Shown: one piece after another, positions 8,993 through 17,463 of the stretch | Position numbering within the stretch: position 1 is the stretch's first letter | How the letters are laid out: each line of letters opens with the position of its first letter | Source of the DNA: Acidobacteriaceae bacterium | GTDB taxonomy: Bacteria; Acidobacteriota; Terriglobia; Terriglobales; Acidobacteriaceae | Direction of reading: 5' to 3' | DNA: 56,691 nt | NCBI GenBank assembly: GCA_027307045.1 | Contig: DAHUXR010000016.1 | Span: 1-56,691 of the forward strand | The notes under the pieces: model-generated | Seen by the model: only the letters and a program-made list of their open reading frames with translations | Told to the model about the DNA's origin: nothing | Database searches by the model: none | Program-made: the position numbers and the translations under genes

Positions 8993-9018
8993 TCAAGACG
9001 CGAGCTGACACCTTGCTG

Positions 9019-9408
9019 CTAGGCCGCGGCTGCGGCCGCAAGGGCTTCAATGATGGCGATGTTCTGGATCAAGTCATTGGGAAGCGCGTGACGTTGCTGG
9101 AGATATTGCGGGCTGTTGTATGAGATTGAGCATTTGCCGTTCGCGTCTTCCGCGACGAGGAGTTTCAGCGGAAGATCGATGGCGATAGATGGCGCAGCGA
9201 GCATGAGTGGCGTGCCGCCCTTGGGATTGCCGAAGATCAGGAGTTTGGTGTCCGGCATCTTCATACCGACGGTTTCGGCTTCACCGCTATGGTCGATTAC
9301 CGCAAAAAGCGTGACGCCCCGGATGACCAATAACGATTTGATTTTGCTGACGGCTTCTTCCACAGTGCAGTTTGCGGATTTGGTGATGATGCCATTGGCT
9401 GAATTCAT
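9019..9408 (-). CDS. DUF302-family protein
   Basis: The product resembles the DUF302 family, whose members are small proteins of about 130 residues: CTVEEAVSKIKSLLVIRGVTLFAVIDHS near the start, then TKLLIFGNPKGGTPLM and LPLKLLVAEDANGK. The ATG at 9408 is chosen over an ATG 7 codons upstream because GAGGA sits about 6 bp before it. DUF302 proteins have no settled biochemical role. The tail ends in a run of alanines encoded by GCNGC repeats near 9020-9040. The start lies just after the stop of the upstream hydrolase, so the two could be co-transcribed. Confidence 0.8.
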   Translation of the reverse strand: MNSANGIITKSANCTVEEAVSKIKSLLVIRGVTLFAVIDHSGEAETVGMKMPDTKLLIFGNPKGGTPLMLAAPSIAIDLPLKLLVAEDANGKCSISYNSPQYLQQRHALPNDLIQNIAIIEALAAAAAA

Positions 9409-9429
9409 TTTTGTCCTCACGCAAAGCAT

Positions 9430-10239
9430 TTAGCGTCGAGTAAGAGAGATGAAAGTGTTTTCCACCTGCTTCCACACGCTCGAGCCGGGACTGACGATTT
9501 CAAAGTGTCCTATATTTTGAAGCGTGATGAGTTCAACGTGTTCGCCGCCCTTTTTCTTTTTGGCGGCATAAGACTCGCTGATCTCGTAAGGAACGTCCCG
9601 ATCGGCAGTGCCGTGGATGAGCTTTTGCGCGGCCTGCGGAATGGAACGCTCTGCAGGAGAGGCTTCACGGTAATGGCCGGGTACGTCAGCGGGTGAGCCA
9701 CCGAGAAAGGCCGCAGCTGCGTCATTACTCAGGCGCAGATCCCAGGCGCGGCGCAGATCGAGAACGCCGGCAAGTGAAAGCACATGCGTGACGGAATGGT
9801 CAAACGCGGCAAGACAAAGAGCGAGATGGCCGCCGGCGGAGTGTCCTGCGACGCAGAGCCTCTTGAGATCGAGCCGCGCGATGGAATCATTTTTGTGTTC
9901 GCGCAGCGCACGATAAGCGCTGCGGACATCCTCAAATGTTCCGGGCCATCCGCCGCCGGGATTGCCGACGCGACGGTACTCGATGTTCCATGTTGCGATG
10001 CCAGCTTGCTTGAGCGCGTGGCAAAGATGCCCGGCATAAGTCAGGTCGTACTTGGCGCGCCAGTAGCCGCCGTGGATGAAGAAGACGATAGGATGCGGCC
10101 CTTTGCCTGCGGGAATGCGAACGTCGACGAATTGATTTGGGTCCTGGCCGTAAGGGAAACGCAGATCAGGCTGAGGTGGTTTTTGTTCTATGCGGTCTAC
10201 GCTTTGCACGCAAAGCAGTATAGAACGGCGGCGCAGCAT
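9430..10239 (-). CDS. Alpha/beta hydrolase (BD-FAE / kynurenine-formamidase-like)
   Basis: A 269-residue hydrolase with an HGGYW oxyanion motif (FFIHGGYWRA, about 53-62), nucleophile elbow GHSAGGH (about 131-137), a probable acid Asp in HGTADRDVPY, and a catalytic His in NIGHFE near 246. The HGG motif places it in the hormone-sensitive-lipase / BD-FAE group that includes kynurenine formamidase and small carboxyl-ester hydrolases. There is no clear signal peptide, so a cytosolic location is assumed. The start at 10239 gives an N-terminal extension of about 15 residues before similarity to the fold begins, and a slightly later start is possible. Confidence 0.82.
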   Translation of the reverse strand: MLRRRSILLCVQSVDRIEQKPPQPDLRFPYGQDPNQFVDVRIPAGKGPHPIVFFIHGGYWRAKYDLTYAGHLCHALKQAGIATWNIEYRRVGNPGGGWPGTFEDVRSAYRALREHKNDSIARLDLKRLCVAGHSAGGHLALCLAAFDHSVTHVLSLAGVLDLRRAWDLRLSNDAAAAFLGGSPADVPGHYREASPAERSIPQAAQKLIHGTADRDVPYEISESYAAKKKKGGEHVELITLQNIGHFEIVSPGSSVWKQVENTFISLTRR

Positions 10240-10251
10240 TCAGACGATTTG

Positions 10252-11277
10252 TTACGCAGCTACCTTGCCGCGAAACATTCGGTAGATAAAAACAAAGTAG
10301 CCCAGAGCCAGCAGCATGCCCGAGATCCACCAGATCAGACCGTAAGAAAGAGAATATGAACCCGCAGCAGCGTTGTAAACAGTGATATTCAGTGCAGGAT
10401 CAGTGGTCGATACAAGGAGATTGGGATAGACAGCGGCAGCCGCGCCGACGAGCATAAAAATCAGGTACGCGCAGGACGCAAGGAACGCGCCTTTATCCTG
10501 ATTGCGGCGGCGATGCAGATACATGGCGATGAGGCTCAAGGCAACAGCAACGGGAATGACATACAGCATTGGAAATTTGCGATAGTTTGTTAGCGCGTCT
10601 GGCCGGATGGAGAGCGTGGCCCAGAGACTCACGAGTGTTACCAGAACCAGAGCAGGCCAGAGCAGGGAAGCCACGCGGCGGGCGCGAAGGTTGAGATCGC
10701 CGGAAGTTTTGACTGCGACATAGTGCGCGCCGTGGATGGTGAGAGCAATCAACGCGAGCGCGCCGGCGATTACGGTGTACCAGTCCAGAATTCCTGGGTC
10801 GGCGCCGGTGCGCCAGTTGGTCCAGAGAGGAAGAAAAAAGTAGCCTTCTTGATTCAGCGGAACGCCGCGAACCACATTGCCCAGCGCAGCGCCATAGAAA
10901 ATCGCAAGCAGAATGCTGGAGAGCGCGAAGCAGCCGTCAAAGAAGCCGCGCCACACAGTTCCTTCAAGATGCATGCGCAGTTCAATGCCGATACCGCGCA
11001 GGATGAGGAGCCACAGAACGATCATCAGCGGAAGATAAAAACCGCTGAAGCCAGAAGCGTAAAGGAGTGGGAAAGCGAAGTACAAAGTTCCGCCACCGGC
11101 CAGCAGCCAGACTTCATTGCCATCCCAAACCGGGCCGATGGTGCGGATGACAATGCGGCGTTCCTGATCAGTCTTGGCGATGAACAGATGCAGAATGCCA
11201 GCGCCGAGATCGAAACCATCGAGGACTACATATGCGGTGATCATTACCGCCACGAGCCAGAACCATATGAAAAGCAT
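10252..11277 (-). CDS. cydB: Cytochrome bd ubiquinol oxidase subunit II
   Basis: A 341-residue membrane protein starting MLFIWFWLVAVMITAYVVLDGFDLGAG, the diagnostic CydB N-terminus, with eight or nine helices. With CydA it forms the high-affinity quinol:O2 oxidoreductase of the inner membrane, used under low oxygen and during nitrosative or sulfide stress. The start lies 13 bp after the cydA stop, so the genes form an operon (cydA then cydB). No cydCD or CydX-like small ORF is evident next to it. Confidence 0.95.
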   Translation of the reverse strand: MLFIWFWLVAVMITAYVVLDGFDLGAGILHLFIAKTDQERRIVIRTIGPVWDGNEVWLLAGGGTLYFAFPLLYASGFSGFYLPLMIVLWLLILRGIGIELRMHLEGTVWRGFFDGCFALSSILLAIFYGAALGNVVRGVPLNQEGYFFLPLWTNWRTGADPGILDWYTVIAGALALIALTIHGAHYVAVKTSGDLNLRARRVASLLWPALVLVTLVSLWATLSIRPDALTNYRKFPMLYVIPVAVALSLIAMYLHRRRNQDKGAFLASCAYLIFMLVGAAAAVYPNLLVSTTDPALNITVYNAAAGSYSLSYGLIWWISGMLLALGYFVFIYRMFRGKVAA

Positions 11278-11290
11278 TGTTCGATTTCTC

Positions 11291-12652
11291 CTAGGCTACC
11301 GTGTACGGATTGCCGGCATTCACGTTTTCAGTGGCTGCGCTTGGTCCATGCGCGATCTCGCGATTGACCAGCACCAGAAACAGAATCGCCAGCACGGTAT
11401 AAAGCCCCATGAAGCCCAGCAGCGTAAACAATCCGTTGCCGGCGTGAACGTATTTCGAGTAGCCCGCGCTGGTGCGCATGAGTCCATAAACCAGCCAGGG
11501 CTGGCGGCCAATTTCAGCCGTCATCCAGCCGGCGGTGTTGGCGATATACGGCAGCGGCAGGCAGAGCATGATGATCCAGAGCAGCCAGCGCGATTCATAC
11601 AGCTTCTTGCGCCACAGGAGGAAAGCAGCCGCAGCCATTACAGCGATGAAGATTGTCCCCAAGCCCGCCATGATGTGGTAGCTGTAATACAACAGCGGGA
11701 TATTTGTGGGCCATTGGTCTTTGGGAAATTCGTTCAGGCCCTTGACTTCAGCAGTGCTGGTGCCGTAAATCAGGAAGCTCAAGACCTTGTTGACGACCAG
11801 CGGATTGTCAATGCGCTGATGCTCTTCGTCGGGCTGGCCCAGGATCACCATGGGCGCGCCATTCTCGGTCTTGAACAGGCCTTCCATCGCCGCGGTGGTC
11901 ACAGGTTGGTAACGCGCCATGTATTTTCCGTGAAGATCGCCCGTGGGAAAAATTTGCAGCGCGGAAAAGATAAACCCAGCGATTACGCCGACGCGCACAA
12001 ACACGCGCGCATGGTCAGTAAACTTTCCTTCCAGCAGGTAATAGGCGCCCACACCAGCCATTACAAACGCTCCGGTAATCACTGCACCGCTCATGTTGTG
12101 CGCATATTGCAGAATTGCCCACGGGTTGAGCAGCAGTCCCCAGAAACTGATTACCTGAAAACTGCCGTCGGCAGCGCGCTGGAAGGCGACAGGATGTTGC
12201 ATCCATGCGTCGGTAACGATGATGAAATATCCGGAGAGCCACGATCCGAAAAAGACGAGGAAGGCGGCCCACCAGTGCCCTTTGGGGCTGAGGCGCTTTT
12301 CTCCGAACAGAAAAAGTCCGAGGAATGCCGATTCGAGAAAGAACGAAAATACGCCTTCCATCACCAGAGGCTGGCCGATCACGCCTCCCGTAACGCGCGC
12401 AAAGTGGGACCAGTTGGTGCCAAACTCAAATTCCATGGGAATTCCAGTGACGACGCCAAGAATGAAATTGATGCCAAAGATTTTTGCCCAGAATCGTGCA
12501 GACTGATTGTAGATTTCATTGCCTGTACGCAGTGCCAGCGTCTTCAATACCACAATCAACAGCGCCAATCCCATGGTGAGCTGCGGAAACAGATAATGAA
12601 ATGTTGCGGTAAAGGCAAAATGAAGCCGGTGAATCAGCAGCGCACTATCCAT
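11291..12652 (-). CDS. cydA: Cytochrome bd ubiquinol oxidase subunit I
   Basis: A 453-residue subunit that binds the hemes. His19 (TATFHYLF), a ligand of heme b595, is in place, as are ESAFLGLFLFG (about 105-115) and the signature GWMTAEIGRQPW in the second half, which is near the quinol site. The length (453 versus about 520 in E. coli) fits the short Q-loop type. Upstream (12653-12808) lies about 155 bp, presumably with the cyd promoter, before the ChrA gene; no FNR-like site was confirmed. Confidence 0.96.
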   Translation of the reverse strand: MDSALLIHRLHFAFTATFHYLFPQLTMGLALLIVVLKTLALRTGNEIYNQSARFWAKIFGINFILGVVTGIPMEFEFGTNWSHFARVTGGVIGQPLVMEGVFSFFLESAFLGLFLFGEKRLSPKGHWWAAFLVFFGSWLSGYFIIVTDAWMQHPVAFQRAADGSFQVISFWGLLLNPWAILQYAHNMSGAVITGAFVMAGVGAYYLLEGKFTDHARVFVRVGVIAGFIFSALQIFPTGDLHGKYMARYQPVTTAAMEGLFKTENGAPMVILGQPDEEHQRIDNPLVVNKVLSFLIYGTSTAEVKGLNEFPKDQWPTNIPLLYYSYHIMAGLGTIFIAVMAAAAFLLWRKKLYESRWLLWIIMLCLPLPYIANTAGWMTAEIGRQPWLVYGLMRTSAGYSKYVHAGNGLFTLLGFMGLYTVLAILFLVLVNREIAHGPSAATENVNAGNPYTVA

Positions 12653-12808
12653 TCATGCTCCCTTGTCGTATGGCCTGCGTGCAGCTTGCGAGTGAACACA
12701 CAATCGTATGGCGCGCTGCACGCGCATGCAATGGCCGTCTCCAAAATTAAATGGGACTTGATAACCAACGCTGTGATTTATCTCACACCGGCCACGCGGA
12801 ACTCTTAT

Positions 12809-13969
12809 TCATCGATGAATAAGCAATCCGGCGATCGCGGCAGCGGAAATCAGCAGCGGCTCAGGAATCTTCCATTTGAAAAGCAGCAGGAGAGATATGA
12901 CTGCGATGAGTATCGTCGGGCCATCCGTTACGGATCGCCGTGCCAGAACGATAATGGCGCCCGCGATAGCGCCGGTCGCCGCAGCCGTAACACCTTGCAC
13001 AAAGGCGCGCAACTGCGGATTGCCGGCAAATTTCTTGTAGAACGGCCCCGCAATCACAACCACCAGATAGACAGGAAGAAAAACGCCCAGCGCGGCAGCG
13101 ACGGCCCCGCTCCAGCCGTGAACGATGTAGCCAATGAATCCCACCGTGATCACCACGGGGCCGGGAGTGATCATGGCCACGGCAACAGCGTCAATAAATT
13201 GTTGTTCGGTAAGCCAGTGGCGTTCCAACACAATGCCGCCATGGAGAAAAGGCACAATCGCCAGTCCGCTGCCAAATACAAACAGGCTTGCCTTGGTGAA
13301 GAAGAGCAGGATCTGGAAAAACAAAGACGTGCCTGCGCTTACGCTGCCGCCAGTCAGCACTGCAAAACTGCTGAGAGAGGGTGAAAGCTTTGGCCGGGCT
13401 TTTACGATCAGCGATAGCAATCCTCCCGCAAGGAATAGCCAGACGATTTCGCGTTCTGTAATTGCTGTTGCAGCCAGCAAGACAAGAAAGATGCACCACA
13501 GCAATTTGTCCTTGCCGATAGCGGTCTTGACCAGTTTGATGGCTGACCGAGCGATGATTGCAACCACCGCGCCGCCTACTCCATAAAATGCAGCCTGCAT
13601 CCAAGGCAGTCCGCCAAATCTCACATAGAAAAATGAAAGCGCAAGCACCATCAGGAATGAAGGCGCAATGAAAGCTACGGCGACCAGCGAGGCGCCAATT
13701 GTCCCGCCCCGCAGCAGACCAAGATACATTGCCAATTGCGCTGCAAGCGGGCCGGGAGCAAGCTGGGCAAGCGCAAGGCCATCAAGAAATTCCTGTCTGG
13801 TGAACCAGCGTTTTTCGTCCACTAGATCACGCTGCATGTAGCCTGCCAGCGCAATGGGGCCGCCGAAACCCCACGTTCCCAAGCGCAGAAAATACCACAC
13901 AAGTTGTGGCAGGACGCGCGCGGGCGGCGCGGCCTCAGCCCTGGATTCAGTGGTTGCCAGTTGGCTCAT
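12809..13969 (-). CDS. chrA: Chromate transporter family protein, two-domain
   Basis: A 386-residue membrane protein made of two homologous CHR domains. The first (about 20-190) has FLRLGTWGFGGP, and ALAQLAPGPLAAQLAMYLG. The second (about 215-385) has FFTKASLFVFGSGLAIVP, and AVAMITPGPVVITVGFIGY. Long-chain ChrA proteins expel chromate by coupling to proton motive force, although many homologues have unknown substrates. The ATG at 13969 is preferred over a TTG two codons earlier. It overlaps the end of the upstream beta-propeller gene by 23 bp, implying co-transcription. Confidence 0.9.
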   Translation of the reverse strand: MSQLATTESRAEAAPPARVLPQLVWYFLRLGTWGFGGPIALAGYMQRDLVDEKRWFTRQEFLDGLALAQLAPGPLAAQLAMYLGLLRGGTIGASLVAVAFIAPSFLMVLALSFFYVRFGGLPWMQAAFYGVGGAVVAIIARSAIKLVKTAIGKDKLLWCIFLVLLAATAITEREIVWLFLAGGLLSLIVKARPKLSPSLSSFAVLTGGSVSAGTSLFFQILLFFTKASLFVFGSGLAIVPFLHGGIVLERHWLTEQQFIDAVAVAMITPGPVVITVGFIGYIVHGWSGAVAAALGVFLPVYLVVVIAGPFYKKFAGNPQLRAFVQGVTAAATGAIAGAIIVLARRSVTDGPTILIAVISLLLLFKWKIPEPLLISAAAIAGLLIHR

Positions 13970-14993
13970 ACACAATCATCCGCGCTACCGGTTTGCCGTC
14001 TTCTTCTTGTTCCGGTGCGTACACGCGATGGGTTCGTTCATCCACGGCAAGACTATGCACTTTGTGCTGCACGCGAAAGTCTTCAACCTTACGGAAGTGA
14101 TCAGGATCGTCTTCCTGAAAAATCGAAATGGCGCCGCTGTAACAGGCCACATAAATGCGTTTAAGACCGGGATCGTATTTGATGACGTCGCCGCCATCGG
14201 CGATGGGTAGAGTTGTGACCACGCGGTGTTTTTCCAGATCGATCACCGCCATCAGGTTGTTGTCTTCACAAACCAGGAACGCGCGGCGGTGTTCGGCGTC
14301 AAGCGCCATGCCATGGTTGCCTTTACAGGGATGGACTTCGTACACCGGCGTTTTGACTCTGTCCGTTGCCGGATCGATCACGGTCATCGTATCGAGCTCC
14401 TGAAGGTTGACATAAACAAGTTTCGCCACGGGATCGTACTGCGGCATTCCCGTCTCACTTTTGAAGCTCAGCGTGTTTACGACTTTGTCAGTCTGAACGT
14501 CCACCACAATTTCCGTCTTTGCGCGCTCATCGGAAACGTAAAGTTTGTGAAACGGCGGAGCGTATGCGCTGCCGTCGGGCTTCTGCTGCGCGGGAAGCTT
14601 GGCGATGACCTTGCCCTGGCGCAAATCAATCACGCCGATCTTCTTTTCATGCCAGTCTGACGTGTAAATCTTCTTGAGCTCCGGAACGTACTCCACGCCC
14701 TCCACACCGGGCAGGTCGGGGATGGTCATTACCACTTTGTTGGTTTTGAGATCGATCACGTATAGCAGTCCCGCCCCAAGATGGGCGGAAAGAAGATAGC
14801 CATCGTCGTAATCGATGGTGAGATAGTCGAAGCGTTTGCCCGCAGGCCCGGGCAGGTCAATCGTTGCAACTTGCTTCAGCGTGGTTCCGGCAGGTGGAGG
14901 AACCGCGGCTGCCGTTGGATGCAGCATCTTCGTCCCGAATAACGTAAGCCCTGCCATGGCCAGCAGAACTGAAGCGAATGCTGTTCGTCTCAT
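13947..14993 (-). CDS. Exported YncE-like beta-propeller protein
   Basis: A 348-residue protein with a signal-like N-terminus (MRRTAFASVLLAMAGLTLFG). It has repeated blades of the form [LI]YVIDLKTNKVVMTI, IGVIDLRQGKVIAKL, TEIVVDVQTDKVVNTL, MTVIDPATDRVKTPV and MAVIDLEKHRVVTTL. This is the YVTN/YncE propeller family of periplasmic proteins with no fixed enzyme activity. The 3' end overlaps chrA, and the 5' end lies 33 bp after the DUF1259 gene, so it belongs to a run of minus-strand genes. Confidence 0.82.
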   Translation of the reverse strand: MRRTAFASVLLAMAGLTLFGTKMLHPTAAAVPPPAGTTLKQVATIDLPGPAGKRFDYLTIDYDDGYLLSAHLGAGLLYVIDLKTNKVVMTIPDLPGVEGVEYVPELKKIYTSDWHEKKIGVIDLRQGKVIAKLPAQQKPDGSAYAPPFHKLYVSDERAKTEIVVDVQTDKVVNTLSFKSETGMPQYDPVAKLVYVNLQELDTMTVIDPATDRVKTPVYEVHPCKGNHGMALDAEHRRAFLVCEDNNLMAVIDLEKHRVVTTLPIADGGDVIKYDPGLKRIYVACYSGAISIFQEDDPDHFRKVEDFRVQHKVHSLAVDERTHRVYAPEQEEDGKPVARMIVYEPTGNH

Positions 14994-15026
14994 CGGTTGT
15001 CCTCCACCACATTCTAGGCGCAGCGT

Positions 15027-15935
15027 TTATTTCTTGGCTGAGTTGATTTGATCCAACGCTGCTCGCAGACCCTTGGCAAGTTTCACCGCGTCATCATTGG
15101 CCCAGAAGTGCATAAAGAAAAGTCGCGGTTGCTCTTGGAGCATGTGGCTGTGCAGCGCTGTCACGGCAATGCCGTTTTCGCGCAACGCCTTGATCGCGGG
15201 ATTAACCTCTTTAGCCACCAGCACAAAATCGCCGGTGATCGCAGCCTTGCCGCCGCCCGTCGGCTGAAAGTTCAGCGCGGTCGCCACGCCCATGGAATTG
15301 GGAATTGCCATGCCGCCTTCGGTAATGTGTTCGGCTCGCGGCACGCCGACCTGGTAGATTCCGCCATTGTTTTTGCCGGCGTGGCCCAGGATTTGGTCAA
15401 TTTGCTTGGTGTCGATATCGAGGTCTGGCGGAGCAGATGCAGCTCCGGCGTCAGGCGTCTTGGTCTTTGCGATCGCTGAATGAATTGCTTTAGCCAGGTT
15501 TGCCGCATTACCCATGCCGTGAATGTGCATGTACATCACGCGCGGCGACTCGCCAATCAGGTGGTTGTGCAAAGCTGTGATCTCAATCCCGCCCGACTGC
15601 AACTCCGCCATCACCGGCCCTACTTCATCCTCGGCGAGCACAAGATCTCCCATCGCCATGGCGTTCCCTTGAGACGTCGCTTTGAATGCCACCCACGATC
15701 CCAGAGCCAGGCCGGCTTTGATCTGTACGCCATTCACCGTCACGTTCATGTCCTTGCGCGGGAGCGCGTATTTGTGTGTGCCGTCGGGCTGGTCCTGCCC
15801 GGCGCGGCCCATGGCGGCGTCCACATCTTTCCAATCTGCGGATGCGGGAGCTTTCGCTGATTTATGAGTTTGGGCCCAGATGGGAAGAGATGAGAGAAGA
15901 AGAACAACCAGAAAAAACCGGAACTTTGCAGACAT
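15027..15935 (-). CDS. Secreted protein with tandem DUF1259 domains
   Basis: The ATG at 15935 is chosen because AGGAAAGGGG lies just upstream; a 9-codon longer start is less likely. A signal peptide (SAKFRFFLVVLLLSSLPIWAQ) precedes two homologous halves of about 130 residues. Matching segments are ALHNHLIGESPRVMYMHIHG in the first and ALHSHMLQEQPRLFFMHFWA in the second, each followed by a helix of the AKAIHSAI / AKGLRAAL type. DUF1259 (LppY/LpqO family) has conserved histidines here (HNH/HSH and MHIHG/MHFW) that could bind a metal, but the family's function is not established. Confidence 0.85.
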   Translation of the reverse strand: MSAKFRFFLVVLLLSSLPIWAQTHKSAKAPASADWKDVDAAMGRAGQDQPDGTHKYALPRKDMNVTVNGVQIKAGLALGSWVAFKATSQGNAMAMGDLVLAEDEVGPVMAELQSGGIEITALHNHLIGESPRVMYMHIHGMGNAANLAKAIHSAIAKTKTPDAGAASAPPDLDIDTKQIDQILGHAGKNNGGIYQVGVPRAEHITEGGMAIPNSMGVATALNFQPTGGGKAAITGDFVLVAKEVNPAIKALRENGIAVTALHSHMLQEQPRLFFMHFWANDDAVKLAKGLRAALDQINSAKK

Positions 15936-16022
15936 AACAACCCCTTTCCTGTTACCTGCCATGCTTCGAGCTATTAGATTCTATCCAACTTTATAGGATG
16001 GCGGCCAGAGTGCCTCGCAGAC

Positions 16023-16748
16023 TTACTTTGCCACGTGGGTCAGCATCACAATTCCCAGGGCAAAAATCAGTAAGGAAACTATTTTTCTGAAATAGTTTTC
16101 AGGGATGCGCGCCAGGACGCGGCCTCCGGCCAGCGTGCCGATGGTGACGCCCGCTACCATAATGACGATTGAAGCGGCTAGTCGATGGACAGTCTCCGGG
16201 CTGCTAAAGAAATAGATTGGCATGCGCGTGCCGTCCACGATCAGCGCGATCGCCGTGGCCGTAGCGACAAAGGTCTTGGCTTCAAGATTGAAGCCGAGCA
16301 TGGCCGCGGAACGGACGCCGCCCTGATTGCCGACGAGTCCGCCCAGCAAGCCGGATAGCGCGCCGCCAAGCCACGCTATTTTCTTGCCAAAGCGCATCTT
16401 CTTCGAAAGTCCGGTGAGTCCCATGAATCCGGCAAACACCAGAAGTCCGCCAAGAATGTAGGCCAGAATCGGACTGCTGAAGCGCGAGCCCAGCCACGCG
16501 CCCATTAATCCTCCAGCGGCGCTGGCTATGCCAAAATTCTTGAGCAGATGGCGGTCGATCTTGTGGCGCAGGTTCCAGAAACGAATGGCCGTTGCAACCA
16601 GGTGAGGGATTGACACCGCGACCACCGCTGGCTTTGTCCCCACGCTCAAGGCCAGCAGCGGCGTGAGCACGCTGCCGATACCGAAGCCAGAGAGCGCTGC
16701 AATGGCCCCACCCAGAATCGCCGCAACAAAAAGCAGAGCAGAGGTCAT
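16023..16748 (-). CDS. TSUP-family (TauE/SafE) membrane transporter
   Basis: A 241-residue protein with about eight hydrophobic helices and the family's duplicated glycine-rich motif (AALSGFGIGSVLTPLLAL near 17-34 and GLLGGLVGNQGG near 134-145). TSUP proteins move sulfite, sulfonates or related anions across the inner membrane. Its ATG overlaps the stop of the upstream hemerythrin gene (ATGA at 16745-16748), so the two are co-translated. The substrate cannot be predicted. Confidence 0.88.
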   Translation of the reverse strand: MTSALLFVAAILGGAIAALSGFGIGSVLTPLLALSVGTKPAVVAVSIPHLVATAIRFWNLRHKIDRHLLKNFGIASAAGGLMGAWLGSRFSSPILAYILGGLLVFAGFMGLTGLSKKMRFGKKIAWLGGALSGLLGGLVGNQGGVRSAAMLGFNLEAKTFVATATAIALIVDGTRMPIYFFSSPETVHRLAASIVIMVAGVTIGTLAGGRVLARIPENYFRKIVSLLIFALGIVMLTHVAK

Positions 16749-17455
16749 TTTGTAGGCGGAATGGACGGAGTGAACTGGGCGATATCGTAGATGCCGAATT
16801 GCTTTTCCAGTTCCGTCACCTTGTCCACGGCCATATCAAAGCCATCGCCTCCAAAGGTCTTGCGCTCAATGCCCTCAAACTGCTCACCCATGGCGTCATA
16901 CTCATGCTTGCTTACGACTTTGTGCAACGCCGGGAAGAGCACCGTGTCTTCGCGGGCTTCGTGCGGCCGGTACATCCGGTTGAATGCAGCCAGAGACGTT
17001 TGCAAGGTTTCATTGTCCCCGCTCTTGGCCGCCGCCGTGATTCTTTCTGTCAAGCGCCGCCCCATGGCGTGCTGCGCGCGCAGGTTCGTGGTTAACTCAA
17101 TCAGCTTGCCGGCCTGTTCAAAGCGCGGAAAGATATGGTCTTCTTCCAGCTTCTCGTGGTAGTCCTCAATGAAACTCTTGATGATGCCGGCCGCGTTGCT
17201 CACAACAGCAGGATCGAATTTCTCATTGGCCTGTATGCGGCGGAGTGTCTCGTCATAAATCAGCAGAACGCGATTCAGCACTCCATGCTCGCGCATCAGG
17301 TCTTCATTGGTGGAAACGTCTTCTTCAGCTTCCTCTTTTTTCTGGGTGGCTTTCTTTGGGGCTTTCTGTTGAGACAGCCCTGCAAGCGGCACGATCAGGG
17401 AAGATCCGGCCACTACGGAAGTTCCAATAAGAAAATCACGGCGTGATGTTTTCAT
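16745..17455 (-). CDS. Tat-exported hemerythrin-like (HHE) protein
   Basis: The ATG at 17455 has GAGGA about 6 bp upstream and begins a Tat signal (KTSRRDFLIGTSVV). A Lys/Glu-rich linker follows, then a four-helix HHE domain. Its likely di-iron ligands are His in REHGVLNR, His and Glu in DYHEKLEEDHIFP, His in AQHAMGRRL, and His/Glu in YRPHEAREDTVLFP. Hemerythrin-like proteins bind O2 or NO or protect iron centres. Folded export by Tat fits a cofactor inserted in the cytoplasm. The gene is coupled to the TSUP gene downstream and nearly abuts the outer-membrane protein gene upstream. Confidence 0.88.
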   Translation of the reverse strand: MKTSRRDFLIGTSVVAGSSLIVPLAGLSQQKAPKKATQKKEEAEEDVSTNEDLMREHGVLNRVLLIYDETLRRIQANEKFDPAVVSNAAGIIKSFIEDYHEKLEEDHIFPRFEQAGKLIELTTNLRAQHAMGRRLTERITAAAKSGDNETLQTSLAAFNRMYRPHEAREDTVLFPALHKVVSKHEYDAMGEQFEGIERKTFGGDGFDMAVDKVTELEKQFGIYDIAQFTPSIPPTK

Positions 17456-17463
17456 TGTTGTCC

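Noticed and set aside
11174-13384. Very long plus-strand open frame (736 codons)
   Set aside because: It is antisense to cydB, cydA and chrA, which are unmistakable by motif. Its product is rich in His, Gln and Arg with no domain, as expected for a shadow frame.
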